Source: Campylobacter concisus | Lineage (GTDB): Bacteria; Campylobacterota; Campylobacteria; Campylobacterales; Campylobacteraceae | DNA: 30,873 nucleotides | Assembly: GCF_003048405.1 (NCBI RefSeq) | Contig: NZ_PIQS01000008.1 | Span: 1 to 30,873, forward strand | Direction of reading: 5' to 3' | Shown: positions 15,601-23,525 of the stretch, piece after piece | Layout of the letters: the number at the start of each line of letters is the position of its first letter | Position numbering within the stretch: position 1 is the stretch's first letter | Notes under the pieces: generated by a model | What the model was told of the DNA's origin: nothing | What the model saw: only the letters and a program-made list of their open reading frames with translations | Databases searched by the model: none | Translations under genes and position numbers: made by a program

Positions 15601-16558
15601 TAAGCTCTGTTTTTTTGATTTTGTGGCTGAGGAATAATATTTGGCTTTACCTCTTCTTTAACCTCCTCCTCATCAAAATCAAAAAGACTTCTAGTCCCAT
15701 ACTTGTTTGTAGAGCTAGTATCTTTTTTAATGTCCTAGTAGTTTTTCTTTTATCTCTTTCATCGGATATCTCGCGTCGCTCAGATTGAGATATTCCTTGT
15801 AGATCGATAGTCCCCCCATTATCTTGTAAATTTCCAGATCCGTATTGCCCATCTCTCTTAACTTCTTCGCTTCGTCCTCGCAAAGAATATCCTTCTCCCA
15901 ATACTCCTGCCTGTATAGAGCTATCGTTAGCTCCTCTAGTTTCTCCTCGTCCACTAGTCCTCTTGCTTGGATGTCGTCTATCATCCCCAAGTTCTCCAAA
16001 GCTGTCGTCCAGCGGTAAAGTATCGTTAGTCTGTGCATCCAGTCGCCTGATTGAATGTTCGAAGGTGCTGGATACGTTGATCTCATTATCTCTTGTTGCT
16101 CCACGTCCAGATGTTTCTCGATATAAGCTCTCATTCGATTGATCACTTCCTCGCTCGGCTCTATCGTATCGCAAGTCATCGCTCTCCAATTCACCCAGTC
16201 GTGATTGATTGTTATTAGTATATTGACTAACTCTTTTTTGATCTGCTCTATTTGCTCTTGATTGATCTCGTTGGATTGATTGATCTTGCTCTCCATATTC
16301 TTGATTATCAGATATAGATAATTTGAGAAGTTCATCTCCTCTTGTAATGGTGTCCACTCCATTTCCATCATATCCGTAAATCTCTTTTTGGTTATTAGCG
16401 GCCGATTGCCCTTTATCTTGTTCTGCGGATTTGATAGGATAAGGTTGTTCTTGGTATCCACGAAGTCCCAGATCTCGTTTATCGTCTCCTGAAAATTCTT
16501 CGGTGATAGTTCGTTGTAATGTGGATTTAGTATGTGAAACATTGTATATGCTCCAAGT
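15601..16558 (-). pseudogene. Second open frame over the 15727-16542 gene: low-complexity protein fossil
   Basis: In another frame of the same strand there is no stop from about 16558 down to 15647. It translates to a hydrophilic Gly/Arg/Ser/Asp/Gln-rich chain: DKRDLGLRGYQEQPYP, SAEQDKGQSAANNQKEI, GDDRRHPSKRTSGRGETRG, GQYGSGNLQDNGG. With one more A at the six-A run (15723-15728) it continues TSSTNKYGTRSLFDFDEEEV and ends at 15601. Such chains link domains in the giant helicase/methylase proteins of large conjugative plasmids, as I recall. It has no start codon and nothing on either side, so here it would be a fossil, or the true gene with the other frame a shadow. Confidence 0.35.
15727..16542 (-). 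CDS. Hypothetical protein (271 aa), overlapping a second open frame
   Basis: The start ATG at 16542 (MFHILNPHYNELSPKNFQ) is preferred to the TTG at 16575 because TTGGAG lies 8 bases upstream. The protein is helical, acidic and soluble: EIWDFVDTKNNLILSNPQ, a Glu/Gln/Asn/Ile-rich helix at about 100-125, HDWVNWRAMTCDTIEPSEEV, GDWMHRLTILYRWTTALEN, EYWEKDILCEDEAKKLREMG and KEYLNLSDARYP. It has well-spaced Trp and hydrophobic residues as in a folded protein. I know no family. It has no operon partner. Confidence 0.65.
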   Translation of the reverse strand: MFHILNPHYNELSPKNFQETINEIWDFVDTKNNLILSNPQNKIKGNRPLITKKRFTDMMEMEWTPLQEEMNFSNYLYLIIKNMESKINQSNEINQEQIEQIKKELVNILITINHDWVNWRAMTCDTIEPSEEVINRMRAYIEKHLDVEQQEIMRSTYPAPSNIQSGDWMHRLTILYRWTTALENLGMIDDIQARGLVDEEKLEELTIALYRQEYWEKDILCEDEAKKLREMGNTDLEIYKIMGGLSIYKEYLNLSDARYPMKEIKEKLLGH

Positions 16559-16952
16559 TTATTTATTGAATGCAATTTTACTATTTTTACATAAACTATT
16601 GCATAACTGGATAGTTTTTGTCTTGAGACTAGAGCTATATATTTTCAATTTATACACGCAGTTTAATATATTTATCGTATTATATAGAAACATTTTAAGG
16701 AAATGTCTTTATAAGAAAATTCTTTAATCTTGTAGTAATGAAAAATTCGCCTATTATACTACTTGGCAAAAATAAAAATTTTTAAAATGTTTTTTAAATT
16801 TTTAATTTAGCCTTATATTTTTTACAAAAATATTTTTTTCTGGGAAAAAAATTTCTATCATAATAAAATCTGAGTCTTTTTCTGGGAAAATTAAGTAGGC
16901 AATAAGGCTAAAAAATGTAAATTCGTGTCAAAAAATAAAAAAAAGGACAAAT
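16543..16952. other. Non-coding region upstream of the RepL-like gene
   Basis: AT-rich, with TTTTTCTGGGAAAA at 16835-16848 and again at 16877-16890 (start to start 42 bp), and ACATTT/AAATGT near 16690-16706. The doubled box just before rep suggests an initiator binding site or operator. No gene supported. Confidence 0.5.
16835..16890 (+). repeat. Two direct TTTTTCTGGGAAAA repeats before rep
   Basis: Two exact 14-base copies at 16835-16848 and 16877-16890, centred about 90 bp upstream of the RepL-like start. The core GGGAAAA/TTTTCCC returns at least five times after the PIN gene (18218-18557). Confidence 0.55.
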
Positions 16953-17807
16953 ATGGCAAGAGAGATTATAGATCTTGAAAAATCTCGTTCTACGAGTGCC
17001 AGGCTTTACAATCGGACGCAAGAGATAGTAGACAGCCAAACAGGTGAAGTAAAAACAATAGTAACAAGCTTTTTGCAAAAAGAACAGTCAAAAGATGCGT
17101 TTATAAAAGTATTTGTTGAAAACTTAGACTTTTTAGTTGAAAATCTTTCAAACAATGCCAGAACGGTTTTTTTAGTAATGATAAAAAATGTCAATTATAA
17201 AAACATCTTTAAATATGATAGTGATTTTGTCAAATACTTTGAAGAAAGAAAGATCCTAGCAAAATCAAGTGTATATCGTGCACTAAAAGAGTTAGAAGAT
17301 AAGCAGGCAATTTTTAAAATCAGCGAAAATGACAAGGATAAATTTGACATCATAGGCAAAAACTCATTTATGCTCAACCCACAAATCGTAGGCAAAGGCT
17401 CAATAAAAGACCTCAAACAACTAAGGCAAACGACTGTTAAAACATTTAATTTCGAAACACTTGAGATGACAAAAGAAATTTTAACTGATGCAGCCTATGA
17501 TGGATTTGACAAGGTTTTAGCAGCCCCCAATGATTTTCAGATCGATAGCGTAAAACAGATTCAACATTCGGCAAATAAGAGTGAAACTGAGATCGTGATA
17601 TCAAAAAAACACGATGAAGAACCAGCAGAGGTCAAACCAGAAGCCATTGAGGTAAAATCTGAAAGAGTAAATGAAGCAGCAAGCGGCGTAGAGAGCGATA
17701 TTGCTGATATTATGAAATTTGTTGGAGCGTTTAAGGGTGATTTTAAAGGTGATGCTAAGTCACTTAGGGCTGCTAAATCAGACGAACTAAACCAAAGGGA
17801 TGAATAA
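16953..17807 (+). CDS. RepL-like plasmid replication initiator
   Basis: A 284-residue protein with AAAAAGGACAA before the ATG. The first 185 residues match the layout of RepL-type replication proteins: a Val-Asp-x-x-Thr-Gly-Glu element (IVDSQTGEVKTIVTSFLQ), helices (FIKVFVENLDFLVENLSNNA, RTVFLVMIKNVNYKNIF), a winged helix (KSSVYRALKELEDKQAIFKI) and a closing strand (NSFMLNPQIVGKG). Residues 190-284 are an extra, charged tail ending ADIMKFVGAFKGDFKGD and KSDELNQRDE. Its stop overlaps the PIN gene start (TAATG). As the only intact initiator it probably drives replication. Assignment is by pattern, not by search. Confidence 0.65.
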   Translation: MAREIIDLEKSRSTSARLYNRTQEIVDSQTGEVKTIVTSFLQKEQSKDAFIKVFVENLDFLVENLSNNARTVFLVMIKNVNYKNIFKYDSDFVKYFEERKILAKSSVYRALKELEDKQAIFKISENDKDKFDIIGKNSFMLNPQIVGKGSIKDLKQLRQTTVKTFNFETLEMTKEILTDAAYDGFDKVLAAPNDFQIDSVKQIQHSANKSETEIVISKKHDEEPAEVKPEAIEVKSERVNEAASGVESDIADIMKFVGAFKGDFKGDAKSLRAAKSDELNQRDE

Positions 17808-18205
17808 TGAAAGTCTTTTTTGACCTAAATATTATTATTGATATTATTGATACTGATAGAGCAAATAACCAAAAAGCTGTTGCACTCATGCAAAATTTAA
17901 TGCGAAATGGCACTGACATTGTTATTAGCGAAGATAGTATTAGCACACTTTATTACAATTTACGTCATTCAAAGCAAAAACAGCTTATATTGCTTGACTT
18001 TCTAGAAGTGATAACTCAAAAATGGCAGCTAGCAAGCTTTGGTGTCGAAACAATAAAGAAGGCTATAAAGTACTCTAGAAATTCTAACGCTGACTTGGAG
18101 GATGCATTGCAATACTTTTGTGCAGATAAAGAAGGCTGCGAAGTTATATACACGTGCGATAAAAACTTCCCAAAAATTGCTATTGCTGTAAAAAATTATG
18201 ATTAA
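17807..18205 (+). CDS. PIN-domain protein, probable toxin nuclease
   Basis: A 132-residue protein with the PIN layout: MKVFFDLNIIIDIIDTDR (first acidic residues Asp6 and Asp12), ISEDSISTLYYNL (Glu/Asp about 43-44), NADLEDALQYFCADKEGCEV (Asp about 100-103) and IYTCDKNFPKI (Asp about 118). PIN toxins are Mg-dependent RNases. Its ATG overlaps the rep stop (TAATG), so it is translated with rep. No separate antitoxin ORF is next to it. The charged tail of the rep product, with an Ile/Met/Phe-rich patch, could play that part. The PIN call is well supported; toxin action is inferred. Confidence 0.75.
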   Translation: MKVFFDLNIIIDIIDTDRANNQKAVALMQNLMRNGTDIVISEDSISTLYYNLRHSKQKQLILLDFLEVITQKWQLASFGVETIKKAIKYSRNSNADLEDALQYFCADKEGCEVIYTCDKNFPKIAIAVKNYD

Positions 18206-18840
18206 TTATAATTTCTTGGGAAAAATTTTGCTAGTGTGGTTAAATTTTTCCCACACAGAAAACCATTTTTCCCGGGCATGGGAAAATATAAAATGGCTAC
18301 GGTCCACGAAATTACCGCACTTTAAGACCATTTTTTATAACGTTTTCCCTTCTTATTCTTTTCTTTTTGCCGGAACCAAAAATAAGGTAAATCAAAAGTA
18401 AATAACTTTTGAACTTTTATAATTGTGCTATTAATTTTTTGCAAGCAAAAAATTCGCACAAAAATAAAACACCAAAAAAGAAAGACTATTATCATTGGTT
18501 TATTTTATGGTCTTTGATTTTTCTTTAATGTAGTGTTTGTTTCTTTTTTTGGGAAAAAATTTTATATAAGATCAAATTTTGTGTTTTTTTGGAAGATTTT
18601 TTATTTCATTAAGAGATAATATTTGTGTTGTTGATTATATTTTTACAAGATTATAGAAATAAGTTCAAAGTTTTTATTAAATTTATAAAAACGTATTGTA
18701 AAGGAGGATATAGAAACTTAGTATAATAACAAAGAAAAATTTGTTTATTGTAAATTTTATAATATTATTTAAATATGATAATAATATTATGAATATATTA
18801 GAATAATATTTTATTATTATGAATATGATAGGTTTTTAAT
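18206..18840. other. Non-coding region with repeated GGGAAAA/TTTTCCC sites
   Basis: GGGAAAA or its complement TTTTCCC occurs at 18218, 18246, 18267, 18280, 18343 and 18551, with the pair 18267-18286 forming a dyad around GGGCAT. This may be an initiator binding or origin region. A perfect 11-bp hairpin follows at 18759-18790. The 67-codon ORF starting at 18198 is judged spurious. Confidence 0.5.
18759..18790. promoter_or_regulatory. Perfect AT inverted repeat before the primase-like gene
   Basis: ATAATATTATT (18759-18769) and AATAATATTAT (18780-18790) pair perfectly over 11 bp with a 10-base loop, about 50 bp before the ATG. Similar AT dyads stand before and after the ParA-3 operon. Confidence 0.5.
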
Positions 18841-20133
18841 ATGCCAAGGAAAAGAAAAAAAATTTATATTGATGTGCCCTACTCTCTAAAAAATACTGCA
18901 AAAACAATGGGAACTATGTGGGATAGTGACGAAAAAAGATGGTTTATTTATGATACTTTTGATTTTGAGGCATTAGTAAAGTTACTTGAAGAAAATAAAA
19001 AAGAAGGAGCTAATAAAAAAACTGTATTATCAGATGGTATTACAAAATTCAAAGTGCCCTATTCTCAAAAATATCAAATTGATATTTTTGACGTATCTTC
19101 AAAATTCAAAGATGCATTAAATGCAGCCGGGCTTGAAGTAGACACACCGATAATGGATGGGATTTTACGACGTGTTAGAGTAGATGGTGATAAGGGTGCG
19201 CAAAAAAGTGGTGCATATGTTGGTTATATTGACGGGATACCAGCTGGGTTTATACAAAATTTTAAAAGCGGGTTTATTAGTAACTGGAAATATGAGAAAT
19301 TAGACGTAGCACCTTATTCCGATGAACTTATTTGTAGTAAAAAAAATCAGAATTTATCAAAAGGCAATACAGACTTTATTCAAAAGCAGTCACAAAGGGA
19401 TAAGGACTTAGAAGAGGAATATAAAAAAACAGCTAAAATTTTATATGACGAGTTTTTAGCTGCAAAATTTGCTGTTTTAGACCATGGCTACTTTGTTAAG
19501 AAAAGAGTATATAAAAATTATGGGTTGAAACAGGATAGATTTGGAAATCTTCTTATGCCACTTTTTGATATCAATGAAAAATTTTGGTCGCTTCAACGGA
19601 TATTTCCAAATGGAAATAAGATGATAGGCGCCCTACTTTCAAATGAGCAAAAGAAAAATGGTGAAAAGCTTCTTGCTAAGAAGCGAGGAAATTTTTTTAT
19701 TATAAGTGACGATATGGATCTTTATAACAAAAATTCAGCTAAACTTAATATTGAGGCTTTATTAAAATATAATAAAATTTATATATGTGAAGGTTTCGCT
19801 ACTGCAGCAAGCGTTCATGAAGCTTGTAAGATGCCTGTAATAGTTGGACTTGATGTGGGCAATTTAGAATTTGTAGTTCAAAATTTTTCTACAAGGTTTT
19901 GCAATATACATATCATAATTGCTGCTGATAATGATGTCAAAAAAGAAAAAGAGAGTGGGTTTAATATTGGAAAAGAAAAGGCAATGCAGATTAAAAATAA
20001 TTTTAAAAATGTAAGTATCTGTATCCCAAATTTTAATGATAAAGAAATTTACAGTGGATATAGTGACTTTAATGATTTGTATAACAGCAGAGGAATTGAC
20101 GAAGTAGGGCGTCAATTAGAAATATTATTATAG
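18841..20133 (+). CDS. Plasmid primase-like protein: DUF5710 plus Toprim
   Basis: A 430-residue cytosolic protein. Residues 6-45 match the DUF5710 pattern (KIYIDVPYSLKNTAKTMGTM, then WDSDEKRWFIY). Residues about 60-170 are a conserved-looking middle found in phage/plasmid primase-helicase relatives (VPYSQKYQIDIFDVSS, GAYVGYIDGIPAGFIQN). Residues 190-270 contain DHGYFVKKRVYKNYGLK and LLMPLFDINEKFWSLQRIFP, as in TraC-like primases. The Toprim domain follows with the Glu motif (IYICEGFATAASVHEA, about 320) and the D-x-D motif (IIIAADNDVKKE, about 362). It lacks the usual zinc finger. It probably makes primers for plasmid strands. The ribosome binding site is weak. Confidence 0.75.
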   Translation: MPRKRKKIYIDVPYSLKNTAKTMGTMWDSDEKRWFIYDTFDFEALVKLLEENKKEGANKKTVLSDGITKFKVPYSQKYQIDIFDVSSKFKDALNAAGLEVDTPIMDGILRRVRVDGDKGAQKSGAYVGYIDGIPAGFIQNFKSGFISNWKYEKLDVAPYSDELICSKKNQNLSKGNTDFIQKQSQRDKDLEEEYKKTAKILYDEFLAAKFAVLDHGYFVKKRVYKNYGLKQDRFGNLLMPLFDINEKFWSLQRIFPNGNKMIGALLSNEQKKNGEKLLAKKRGNFFIISDDMDLYNKNSAKLNIEALLKYNKIYICEGFATAASVHEACKMPVIVGLDVGNLEFVVQNFSTRFCNIHIIIAADNDVKKEKESGFNIGKEKAMQIKNNFKNVSICIPNFNDKEIYSGYSDFNDLYNSRGIDEVGRQLEILL

Positions 20134-20167
20134 TATCTAAAATATATTTATGTAATATTATTTTTAT

Positions 20168-20203
20168 ATGATTTAGATATTATAATAATAGTATCTAAAT
20201 CAT
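20168..20203. promoter_or_regulatory. Perfect 12-bp inverted repeat after the primase-like gene
   Basis: ATGATTTAGATA (20168-20179) and TATCTAAATCAT (20192-20203) pair over 12 bp with a 12-base loop. TAGTATCTAAA also occurs as a direct copy at about 20132-20142, so it may be a protein binding site as well as a hairpin. Confidence 0.55.
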
Positions 20204-20204
20204 A

Positions 20205-20387
20205 ATGCTTTTATCTCGATTTGAAAATTATGTATTGCCTGCTAATAAATACCTATTTTTATTTTTGTATAGAGGGTTGCTAGTTAATTATATCTTTTAT
20301 GATAGCAGAATAAGTGTTCTTAAATTTGTGTTTTATGTGTTGATATTTATAATTTTTATCTATATTTTAACTAAAGAGATTATATGA
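20205..20387 (+). CDS. Possible small membrane protein (60 aa)
   Basis: It begins MLLSRFENYVLPANKYLF and ends with an apolar helix, VLKFVFYVLIFIIFIYIL, and a short Lys/Glu tail. One or two membrane segments are likely. It starts right at the end of an inverted repeat with no ribosome binding site, and T-rich DNA readily gives such sequences by chance. If real, it could be a small hydrophobic toxin or an accessory membrane peptide. Confidence 0.3.
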   Translation: MLLSRFENYVLPANKYLFLFLYRGLLVNYIFYDSRISVLKFVFYVLIFIIFIYILTKEII

Positions 20388-20389
20388 AA

Positions 20390-20421
20390 TAAATATTATA
20401 ATAATATGATAATAATATTTA
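20390..20421. promoter_or_regulatory. AT inverted repeat upstream of ParA-3
   Basis: TAAATATTAT (20390-20399) and ATAATATTTA (20412-20421) pair perfectly over 10 bp around a 12-base gap, 69 bp before the ParA-3 ATG. It is a candidate operator or centromere for the ParA-3/RHH pair. Confidence 0.45.
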
Positions 20422-20489
20422 TATAAAAATATATAAATATGAAAAAGATATTTTTATGATATAATCTCATAAAAAGAAAAGGATTAAAA

Positions 20490-21176
20490 ATGGTAATATC
20501 TATCGTAAATGAAAAAGGTGGTAGCGGCAAAACTACGCTTGCTGTAAATTTAGCAGCTAGGTTATCAGAGGATGGAGATAATGTCCTTTTAATAGATGCT
20601 GATCCGCAACGTTCAACCGAGGTTTTTTCAGATATTAGAAGCCAGTCAAATTTAAAACCGCTCTTTTCAAGTGTGTCAAAAACAGGTGTTAGCTTGGGTG
20701 ATGAGATAAAGCGTATGCGGGATAACTTTGACTCTATCGTAGTCGATACTGGTGGGCGTGATAGTAAGGAGATGCGTAAGGCTATGTTGTCATCAAATGT
20801 ACTTATAATACCAACCATACCTTCACAGTACGATGTGAGTGTTCTTGATCGCATGCTTGATCTTAGTAGTGAAGCGAAAGAGTTAAATGAGAAATTGCTT
20901 ACACTTATACTTGTAAACCGAGTTTCTCCAAATCCTTTTTTGGCAAAAGAGCTTGAAAGTATGCGTGAATACATCGATGATGCAAAAAAGGAGCGAAATT
21001 TAAGTGATGTCTTTTTATTAAACTCTGTTATTTACGAAAGACAAGCTTATAGAAAAACGGTTTCAAATGGCAATAGTTTAAGCGAATTTTGCAAAAATGG
21101 GGATAGGGCGCTTGAAGATTTCGAAAGTTTTTATGCCGAGCTATTACAAGTTGTAAAAGAAAATATTAAGGATTAA
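20490..21176 (+). CDS. parA: ParA-family partition ATPase 3 (intact)
   Basis: A 228-residue deviant Walker ATPase: P loop [18 protein letters not shown] (residues 8-25), A-prime motif [10 protein letters not shown] (about 33-42), Walker [15 protein letters not shown] (about 83-96) and [17 protein letters not shown]. All catalytic residues are present, unlike the two broken copies. The ATG has AAAAGGATTAAAA upstream. A ribbon-helix-helix gene follows after three bases, the usual two-gene type Ib partition operon. It should drive segregation of this plasmid. Confidence 0.9.
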   Translation: MVISIVNEKGGSGKTTLAVNLAARLSEDGDNVLLIDADPQRSTEVFSDIRSQSNLKPLFSSVSKTGVSLGDEIKRMRDNFDSIVVDTGGRDSKEMRKAMLSSNVLIIPTIPSQYDVSVLDRMLDLSSEAKELNEKLLTLILVNRVSPNPFLAKELESMREYIDDAKKERNLSDVFLLNSVIYERQAYRKTVSNGNSLSEFCKNGDRALEDFESFYAELLQVVKENIKD

Positions 21177-21179
21177 AAA

Positions 21180-21401
21180 ATGGGTTTTAAAAAAGTAAAT
21201 ACAACTCCAGCTACTAGTGAAGAAAATTTTATAAATCAAGCAAGAGGAGAAACATCAGAAGCAAAAAAACCTAAAAATTTAAAACGAGATAAGTCATTTT
21301 TACTTTATTTTACGCAAGATGAATTTGATCGTGTAAAGATAGAAGCGGAAAAAATTGGAATGGGTATAAATCAATACATTCGCTTTAAAATTTTTATCTA
21401 G
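21180..21401 (+). CDS. Ribbon-helix-helix partner of ParA-3
   Basis: A 73-residue protein whose first 40 residues are flexible and charged (EENFINQARGETSEAKKPKN), followed by a strand (KSFLLYFTQDEFDRVKIEAE) and helix (KIGMGINQYIRFKIFI), the ribbon-helix-helix fold at the C terminus. It should bind the centromere and the operon promoter and stimulate ParA-3 through the N-terminal arm. It overlaps nothing; the ribosome binding site is in the end of parA (AAGGATT). Confidence 0.65.
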   Translation: MGFKKVNTTPATSEENFINQARGETSEAKKPKNLKRDKSFLLYFTQDEFDRVKIEAEKIGMGINQYIRFKIFI

Positions 21402-21419
21402 TATTATATAAATACTATA

Positions 21420-21462
21420 ATGATATTATATTAATATTATAATTATATTAATATAATATCAT
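21420..21462. terminator. Perfect 18-bp AT stem-loop after the par-3 operon
   Basis: Bases 21420-21437 (ATGATATTATATTAATAT) and 21445-21462 are perfect inverted copies with a 7-base loop. It stands 18 bp after the RHH stop, so a terminator or messenger-stabilising hairpin is likely. The pure A/T stem resembles the palindrome at 3361-3376, so a protein binding site is also possible. Confidence 0.5.
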
Positions 21463-21514
21463 TTAAAAAAGCTCATGAGCTTAAGCTTGAGATTGTAAAC
21501 TAAAATCTTTAACG

Positions 21515-21613
21515 CTATGCGAGTATTATTTTATTGTAAAACAAGTATTTAACAGTTGTATCTACATCTATTGTAACGGCTCTAGCATCATTTATATATT
21601 TAAATCGTTTCAT
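21515..21613 (-). CDS. Doubtful 32-aa ORF
   Basis: MKRFKYINDARAVTIDVDTT and a hydrophobic end. The composition is more protein-like than the surrounding DNA would give, but there is no ribosome binding site and no known family. It may be a relic of a longer gene. Confidence 0.2.
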   Translation of the reverse strand: MKRFKYINDARAVTIDVDTTVKYLFYNKIILA

Positions 21614-21684
21614 TTTCTGAAATATTTTATATAAAAATTCTTTTTTCTCATTATATTTTAATATTTAATTAAGATTAACTCTTT

Positions 21685-21690
21685 TATAAT
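21685..21690 (+). promoter_or_regulatory. Likely -10 box of the TPS operon
   Basis: TATAAT preceded by TTT, 54 bp before the TpsB ATG, in T-rich DNA as is usual for Campylobacter sigma-70 promoters, which have weak -35 boxes. Confidence 0.45.
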
Positions 21691-21743
21691 ATCATTAAAT
21701 TATTTTTTAAATACAACTATTAAATCATTCCAAGGAAGGACAG

Positions 21744-23516
21744 ATGAGAGCTATCTTATCTTTATGCATGGTATGTGCATTGCTATTTGCTAGTGAAATT
21801 AGCCAAAAAAATGAGTTAAACAACGAAGAGATTAGAGCTAACATAGCAAGTTCATTTAATGAAAGCTCCAATATAAATTTGCTTAACGAAAAATCCACTT
21901 TAGAAGGCAAGCTAAATTTAAACGAAACTCCATGCTTTAAAATAGATAGTATATTGCTGCTACATGATAATGAGATAACTAGTTTTAATGCTAATAGCAG
22001 TGCCGATAAGGCTATAATAAGAAAAGCTTATAAAGATAACTACTCTAAATTTAATTCTATCTTACAGAATACTTTAAGTAAATTCGAGTTTAGATCAGGC
22101 AGTTGCATTGGTAAAAATTCAATCAATCTAATAATCAATTCATTTAATAATGAAATCATAAAAGAGGGCTTTATAACTTCAAGTGTGAGCCTAGTTACAA
22201 AGAGTCTAAAAGATGCCAAGCTAGAGTTTGTGATAAATCTTGGTCTAATAGATGATATAAGTATCAATGAGCTTGACACTCAAAGAAATAGAGCGAGCCT
22301 CTTTACCGCATTTGGTGAGTACTCTCATAAAAACAAACTAGCAAATATAAGAGATATTGAACAAGCACTTGAGTCACTGCAAAACGTCTCAAAAGATGAT
22401 GTTAGCATCAAATTTCTACCTTCAAATAGAGCCGGCTTTTCAAATATAGTGATCGCTAGAGCTCAAAGCTTTCCACTTAAAGCTGCCATCAGCCTTGATA
22501 GCCTTGGCTCAAAACAAAGCGGTAAATATCAAGCAATGGTAAATTTAAGCACCCTAAATTTACTTGGATTTAACGAAATTTTTAGCTTCTCACGAGGCAA
22601 GGATGTACTTAAAAAATATAAAGTTACAAATAAATTTAATGGCGTAAGTGATCACGGTGCTTCAAATAACTACTATTACGGCTTTAGCATTCCATTTGGT
22701 TATTTTATGCTTGAATATGAAAAGAGCAAATATGACTATGCCTAGATCATAAATGCAGCCTACAATCTTTACACATATAAAGGCAGAAGCGAGAGCGACT
22801 CACTAAGCCTTGCTTATACATTTTATAGGGATTCAAATTTTAAAAATAGCGCCTATGTAAAGCTATTTAAGAGAAAAAATAAAAACTACCTAGAAGACTA
22901 CGAGCTAGATAACCAAGCTAGAAGAAATGCTGGATATGAGATAGGTGTAAGATCAAGTTGGAATTCATACAACCAAGCTTTTAGCGCTAGGCTAGCTTAT
23001 AAAAAGGGCACCGGGATATTTAACTCACAGCCTGATCCTTTAGAGGATAGCGGCGAAGCTACATCAAGATTTGCGCTAATAAATTTAAACCTAAACTACA
23101 AATATAAATTTGAAATCCCACTAAGCTACGATCTAAATATCAACGCAAGATATGGTTTAAACAAACTAAGCTTGCAAGATAAATTTAGCATCGGTGGATA
23201 TTACAGTGTTAGAGGGTTTGACGGCGAGAGCTCACTTGTTGGGAACCACGGAGTGATCATGAGAAATACCCTCTCATATAGCTACTATAAAAATAACTCT
23301 ATCTATGCTGGAGTTGATACTGGTATGGTAAGAGCGACAAGTAGTGGCATCAAGGATGAAAACACCCTTGCAGGATATGCCTTTGGTCTAAAAGGACATA
23401 TAAAAGCATATAACCGTCTAAACTACGACATCTCTATCTCTAAGCCTCTTTATAAACCAAAGAGCTTTGAAACAAAATCAACAAACATCAACTTTATTCT
23501 AAGCTATGAATTTTAA
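21744..23516 (+). pseudogene. TpsB outer-membrane transporter, interrupted by an amber codon
   Basis: TpsB (FhaC/ShlB/CdiB type) exports the TpsA partner across the outer membrane. The ATG has AAGGAAGGACAG upstream. A signal peptide (MRAILSLCMVCALLFASEIS) is followed by periplasmic POTRA parts (PCFKIDSILLLHDNE, SGSCIGKNSINLIINSF, EGFITSSVSLVTKSLKDAKL) and the barrel (strands such as FPLKAAISLDSLGS). Codon 334 (22743-22745) is TAG. The same frame is then open to 23516 with the barrel, the conserved YYSVRGFDGESSLVGNHGVI loop and a C-terminal aromatic residue (LSYEF). Full length would be 590 residues, normal for the family. As read, the product lacks most of the barrel. TpsA starts nine bases later. 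Confidence 0.85.
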
Positions 23517-23525
23517 GGATAAAAT

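Larger units (their letters stand above)
21402..21743. other. Non-coding region between the par-3 operon and the TPS locus
   Basis: It holds a perfect 18-bp stem-loop (21420-21462), the 14-bp palindrome AAGCTCATGAGCTT (21469-21482), a doubtful 32-codon minus ORF and the likely TPS promoter. It marks the border between the plasmid backbone and the toxin locus. Confidence 0.5.

Noticed and set aside
18198..18401. 67-codon plus-strand ORF after the PIN gene
   Set aside because: It overlaps the PIN stop by eight bases and runs through the GGGAAAA/TTTTCCC repeats; the composition is not protein-like.
20396..20974. 192-codon minus-strand ORF
   Set aside because: It lies opposite parA-3, whose motifs are unmistakable.
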